From contig NZ_JAPENW010000001.1 in assembly GCF_026341855.1 (NCBI RefSeq), positions 1,302,001 to 1,366,000 of the forward strand: a stretch of DNA of 64,000 nucleotides, given 5' to 3'. A program made the translations under genes and the position numbers. Below, piece by piece: positions 60,698-64,000 of the stretch (position 1 is the first letter of the stretch; each line of letters starts with the position of its first letter). The notes under the pieces are model-generated. The model was given only the letters and a program-made list of their open reading frames with translations. It made no database searches and was not told the DNA's origin. This DNA comes from Streptomyces sp. NBC_00568. GTDB lineage: Bacteria > Actinomycetota > Actinomycetes > Streptomycetales > Streptomycetaceae.

Positions 60698-63682
60698 ATG
60701 GGTGTCGTGGCACAGACATTCGGTACGCCGTTCATCGGCCGGGGGGACGAACTCGCCCGGCTCACCGGCGTGCTGGAGCGGGCCAGGGACGGCGACCCCC
60801 GTGCCGTCCTGGTGGCCGGAGACGCCGGCGTCGGCAAGACCCGCACACTCACGGAAGCCGCGGCACACGCAGCCGCCGCCGGGATGACGGTCCTGACCGG
60901 CCACTGCGTGGACCTCGGCGACGTGGGCCTGCCGTACCTCCCGTTCACGGAGATCCTCGGCGCCCTGGCCGCCGACGACCGCTTCGCCCCGGCCCTCGCG
61001 GCCCACCCGGCGGTGCACCGGCTGACCGGCGGCGGATCGGGCACCGGCTCCGCACCGGACCCCGGCAGCCGCCTCCAGCTCTTCGAGGGCATCGCGGGTC
61101 TCCTCGCCGACCTGTCCGATGTCACGCCGCTCCTGCTGATCCTCGAAGACCTCCACTGGGCGGACCAGTCCTCCCGCGACCTGCTCCGCTTCCTGCTCAG
61201 CCGGGGTGTCCTCCAGCGGCCCGCGCCCGGCGGCCCGGCCCGCCGCCTGGCGGTCTTCGCCTCGTACCGCGCGGACGACCTGCACCGCCGCCACCCCCTG
61301 CGCCCCCTGCTCGCCGAGCTGATCCGGCTGCCCGCCGTCGACCGGCTGGAGCTGCGGCCGATGGCCGACGCCGACGTGGCCCGGCTCGTGCGCGCGCTGC
61401 GCACCGGCCCCGTCTCCGACACCACGGTCCGCCGCATCGTCGACCGCGCCGAGGGCAACGCCTTCTACGCCGAGGAGTTGCTCGCCGCGCTGCCCGGTGA
61501 CGACGACCCCGTCTCCCCAGCCATGCCCAGCGGGCTGGCCGACGTCCTCCTCATCCGCATCGAGCAACTCTCCGAGACCGCCCAGCAGGTGCTGCGCACG
61601 GCGGCCGTCGCGGGGCGCCGCGTCGAGCACGAGCTGCTGCGTGACGCCGTACAACTGCCGCAGGACGAGCTGGAGTCGGCGCTGCGCGAGGCCGTCGGCC
61701 ACCAGCTGCTGCTGCCCGGTGGCGACGCGACGTACTCGTTCCGGCACGCGCTCACCCGGGAGGCCGTGTACGCGGACCTGCTGCCCGGCGAGCGGGTCCG
61801 GCTGCACGGACTGTTCGCCAAACTCCTCGCCGGGCAAGCCCGTTCGGCGAAGAACGCGGCGGAGCGCGCCCATCACTCACGCGAGAGCCACGACCTGGCC
61901 GACGCGCTCGCCGCCTCCCTCGAAGCCGCCGACCACGCCCAGGGCGTCGGCGCGCCCGCCGAGGAGCTGCGCCATCTGGAGACCGCACTCGAACTGTGGC
62001 CCGCGGTGGACGCCGCCGCCCGCCCCGAGGGCGGCGGCACGGTCGCCCTCACCCTGCGCGCCTCGGCGGCCGCCGCACGCGCCGGCGAGTCCCATCGCGC
62101 GGTCCACCTCACCCGCGACGCGCTCGCCCGGGCCGGCTCGGACGCCGACTCCGAGCTCGCCGCCCGGGTGCGGTACACCCTCGCGGGCCATCTGATGCGG
62201 ATCGACAGCCTGAAGGCCGCGTTCACGTACAGCAGCGAGGCGCTCGCGATGATCCCCGCCGAGCCGCCCTCGTACACCTGGGTGTGGGCGGCCGCGACCC
62301 ATGTCATGGCCGCCCGCTATGTGGGGCGGGACGAGGACGCGGAGCGGGTCGCCCGGCAGGCGCTGGCCACCGCCGAGCGGCTCGGACTGGCCGACGCGCA
62401 GGCCGACCTGTCGATCTCCCTGGTCGGTATGGAAGCGCACAACCGGCGCACCCCGAAGGGCCGCGACCGGCTGAGCCGGGCCCGCGAACTGGCCCGCGGC
62501 GCGGGGAACCTCCCGGTGGAGATGCGGGCGCTGTTCAACCTGGCCATCGGGTGCTACGAATCCGGCGACCTGGACGAGTGCCTGACCTGGCTGGGCGACG
62601 GCCTCGGCCGTGCCCGCAGCGCCGGCCTCCTCTCCTCGCCGTACGCCCTGGAACTGCGTTACCTCCAGTCCCTGGTGCTCTACACGCTGGGCCGCTGGGA
62701 CGAGTGCGCGCGAGCCGCCGCCGACGACGCCGAACTGCTCCCGTCGGCGGGCGGGTTCGCGACCGGCCCCGCCCTGTACGTCGCCCTGGCCCGCGGCGAG
62801 CACGACGCGGCCGTCACCGGGGCCCGCGCACTGCTCGACCGGCCGTTCGACTGGATGGCGACGCTCGTCGCGAGCATCGTGCTGACCGACGCGGCGGCGC
62901 TGCGCGGCGACGCCGAGGAGTCCGTACGGCGGCTGCACACCGCGACCGAGGCCCTCACGGACGTCTCGGGCACCGACCGGCCCCCCGTCGTGGTGCGGCT
63001 CGCCGCGCTCGCCCTGTCCGCGGTCGCGGACACGGCCGAGGAGTCCCGCCGGTCCGGCGACCCGGCGGGCGCCGACCGCTGGGCGGACACCGCGGCCGAA
63101 CTGGTGGAGCTGGTCCGGGGCACGGCGGCCCAGAGCGGTGACACCACCGAGCAGGGGCCCGAGGGACTGGCCTGGCTCGCCCGCGCCGAGGCGGAAGGGC
63201 TGCGCGCCCGCACCGGTCCGGACGTCGCGGCCTGGGAGCGGGCCGTGACGGCGTTCGGCTACGGCGATCCGTACGAGCTGGCTCGCAGCAGAAGGCGGCT
63301 CGCGGAAGCGCTCCTCGCGGCCGGCCGCCGGGAGGAGGCCGCCGAACAGGCCCGCGCGGCCCGTGAGACCGCCCTGCGCCTCGGTGCGGTGCCGCTGCGC
63401 GAGGCCCTGGACGCGCTCGTCCGGCGCGGTCGCCTCGCCGAGTCACCCGCCGCCGGGGAGCGCATCGCCGCGCTCACCGCCCGGGAGAGCGATGTGCTGC
63501 GGCTGCTCGGCCGGGGGCGCACCAACCGCCAGATCGGCGAGGAGCTGTTCATCAGCGGCAAGACGGCGAGCGTCCACGTCTCGAACATCCTGGCCAAGCT
63601 GGGCGCGGCGAGCCGCACCGAGGCCGTGGCCATCGCCTACCGCGAGGGCCTGATCGAGCCGGAGACGACACCGTCCGCGTGA
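60698..63682 (+). CDS. Large ATP-binding LuxR-family (LAL) regulator
   Basis: 994-aa LAL regulator. N-terminal AAA-type/STAND ATPase domain (about 10-350): Walker A GDAGVGKT (41-48), Walker B LLLILEDLHWAD, then AEGNAFYAEELL. The middle (about 400-880) is helical repeat-rich, TPR-like (RARELARGAGNLPVEMRALFNLAIGC). The C-terminal LuxR helix-turn-helix (about 925-985) reads ALTARESDVLRLLGRGRTNRQIGEELFISGKTASVHVSNILAKLG. Target unknown. ATG 60698 chosen; GTG 60707 is possible. Open frame extends to 59990 but overlaps the MFS gene. Located just before serA (convergent). Confidence 0.9.
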   Translation: MGVVAQTFGTPFIGRGDELARLTGVLERARDGDPRAVLVAGDAGVGKTRTLTEAAAHAAAAGMTVLTGHCVDLGDVGLPYLPFTEILGALAADDRFAPALAAHPAVHRLTGGGSGTGSAPDPGSRLQLFEGIAGLLADLSDVTPLLLILEDLHWADQSSRDLLRFLLSRGVLQRPAPGGPARRLAVFASYRADDLHRRHPLRPLLAELIRLPAVDRLELRPMADADVARLVRALRTGPVSDTTVRRIVDRAEGNAFYAEELLAALPGDDDPVSPAMPSGLADVLLIRIEQLSETAQQVLRTAAVAGRRVEHELLRDAVQLPQDELESALREAVGHQLLLPGGDATYSFRHALTREAVYADLLPGERVRLHGLFAKLLAGQARSAKNAAERAHHSRESHDLADALAASLEAADHAQGVGAPAEELRHLETALELWPAVDAAARPEGGGTVALTLRASAAAARAGESHRAVHLTRDALARAGSDADSELAARVRYTLAGHLMRIDSLKAAFTYSSEALAMIPAEPPSYTWVWAAATHVMAARYVGRDEDAERVARQALATAERLGLADAQADLSISLVGMEAHNRRTPKGRDRLSRARELARGAGNLPVEMRALFNLAIGCYESGDLDECLTWLGDGLGRARSAGLLSSPYALELRYLQSLVLYTLGRWDECARAAADDAELLPSAGGFATGPALYVALARGEHDAAVTGARALLDRPFDWMATLVASIVLTDAAALRGDAEESVRRLHTATEALTDVSGTDRPPVVVRLAALALSAVADTAEESRRSGDPAGADRWADTAAELVELVRGTAAQSGDTTEQGPEGLAWLARAEAEGLRARTGPDVAAWERAVTAFGYGDPYELARSRRRLAEALLAAGRREEAAEQARAARETALRLGAVPLREALDALVRRGRLAESPAAGERIAALTARESDVLRLLGRGRTNRQIGEELFISGKTASVHVSNILAKLGAASRTEAVAIAYREGLIEPETTPSA

Positions 63683-63700
63683 GGCGCCGCGGAACGCGCG

Positions 63701-63732
63701 AGGGCCGGGACACCCTCGGGTGTCCCGGCCCT
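63701..63732. terminator. Bidirectional terminator between LAL gene and serA
   Basis: Perfect 15-bp arms AGGGCCGGGACACCC (63701-63715) and 63718-63732; with the tight loop the inner pair opens. It lies between the LAL stop (63682) and serA stop (63766), which converge. Confidence 0.85.
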
Positions 63733-63765
63733 GTGCTCACGTGACGGAAGCGTCGCGGGAGAACC

Positions 63766-64000
63766 TCAGACGAGGTTCACCGACCGCGCCGACGTCGCGC
63801 CGATCTCCTCGGAGAGCTCGGTGAGGACGCTCTGCGGCACCGTGTCGTCGACGGTGAGGACCGCGAGGGCCTCGCCGCCGACGGCCGCGCGGGCGACCTG
63901 CATGCCGGCGATGTTGATGCCGGACTCGCCGAGGATGCGGCCGACGGTGCCGACGACACCGGGACGGTCCTCGTAGCTCAGCACGACCATGTGGTCGGCG
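63766..64000 (-). CDS. serA: D-3-phosphoglycerate dehydrogenase (C-terminal part)
   Basis: Only the last 78 codons are in the window; the gene continues beyond base 64000. The sequence is the C-terminal ACT domain of long-form SerA: DHMVVLSYEDRPGVVGTVG, ESGINIAGMQVARA, and the ending SARSVNLV typical of actinobacterial enzymes. It performs the first step of serine synthesis; the ACT domain binds serine for feedback control. The nucleotide-binding and substrate domains are not visible here. Confidence 0.9.
   Translation of the reverse strand, partial: ADHMVVLSYEDRPGVVGTVGRILGESGINIAGMQVARAAVGGEALAVLTVDDTVPQSVLTELSEEIGATSARSVNLV

Overview
The window is high-GC actinobacterial chromosome, almost certainly Streptomyces. 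GTG and TTG starts are common, Gly/Ala/Pro-rich tails abound, and it carries two conservons (CvnABCD), the acyl-CoA carboxylase epsilon subunit AccE, an NdgR-type IclR regulator beside leuCD, and a LuxR-type LAL regulator. From memory, the gene order resembles the leuD-to-serA region of S. coelicolor (about SCO5554 down to SCO5515). No rRNA, CRISPR array, transposase, integrase or obvious biosynthetic gene cluster was seen.

Layout. 1-3.5 kb: small unknown gene, leuD, leuC, and the divergent ndgR. 3.6-4.2 kb: five tRNA genes, three Glu(CUG-type CTC anticodon) and two Gln(CTG). 4.3-7.9 kb: HAD hydrolase, gltX translationally coupled to a fumarylacetoacetate-hydrolase-family gene, and a small protein with an internal repeat. 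8.5-19 kb: two complete tandem conservons, each with a sensor-like ATPase, roadblock protein, DUF742 protein and small GTPase. 19.3-21.2 kb: accB-accE. 21.4-33.6 kb: mainly export-related and accessory genes: a small secreted M15-like protein, YceI, a YdeI-like protein, a Tat-type secreted esterase, an acetyltransferase, a membrane protein with a Gly-rich tail, divergent secreted GH3 and GH30 glycosidases, and a lipoprotein. 33.6-35.5 kb: citramalate synthase cimA behind what looks like a leader-peptide/terminator attenuator. 35.7-41.1 kb: a four-gene operon of fused ureAB-like, atypical ureC, agmatine deiminase and TetR genes, with a divergent NCS1 permease broken by a deletion/frameshift and a palindromic repeat. 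41.2-43.6 kb: ilvE and leuB. 43.7-50.3 kb: Tat purple-acid-type phosphatase, two small proteins, MFS/LysR pair, AAC(2')-type acetyltransferase and a dehalogenase-like hydrolase. 50.4-54.6 kb: proline catabolism (P5C dehydrogenase, proline dehydrogenase) with a divergent PucR-type regulator. 54.7-63.7 kb: MocR/MFS and TetR/MFS pairs and a large LAL regulator. The C-terminus of serA closes the window.

Functional theme. leuCD, cimA, leuB, ilvE, accB/accE, serA, gltX and the proline genes make this a core amino-acid and acyl-CoA metabolism region, interrupted by accessory modules. The most unusual is the urease-like operon: its UreC keeps all metal ligands but lacks the flap Cys and catalytic His of true urease, and it sits in one operon with agmatine deiminase. 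A ureido (carbamoyl-amine) hydrolase role is therefore a testable alternative to urease. Short tandem duplications lie at or just after the 3' ends of several genes.
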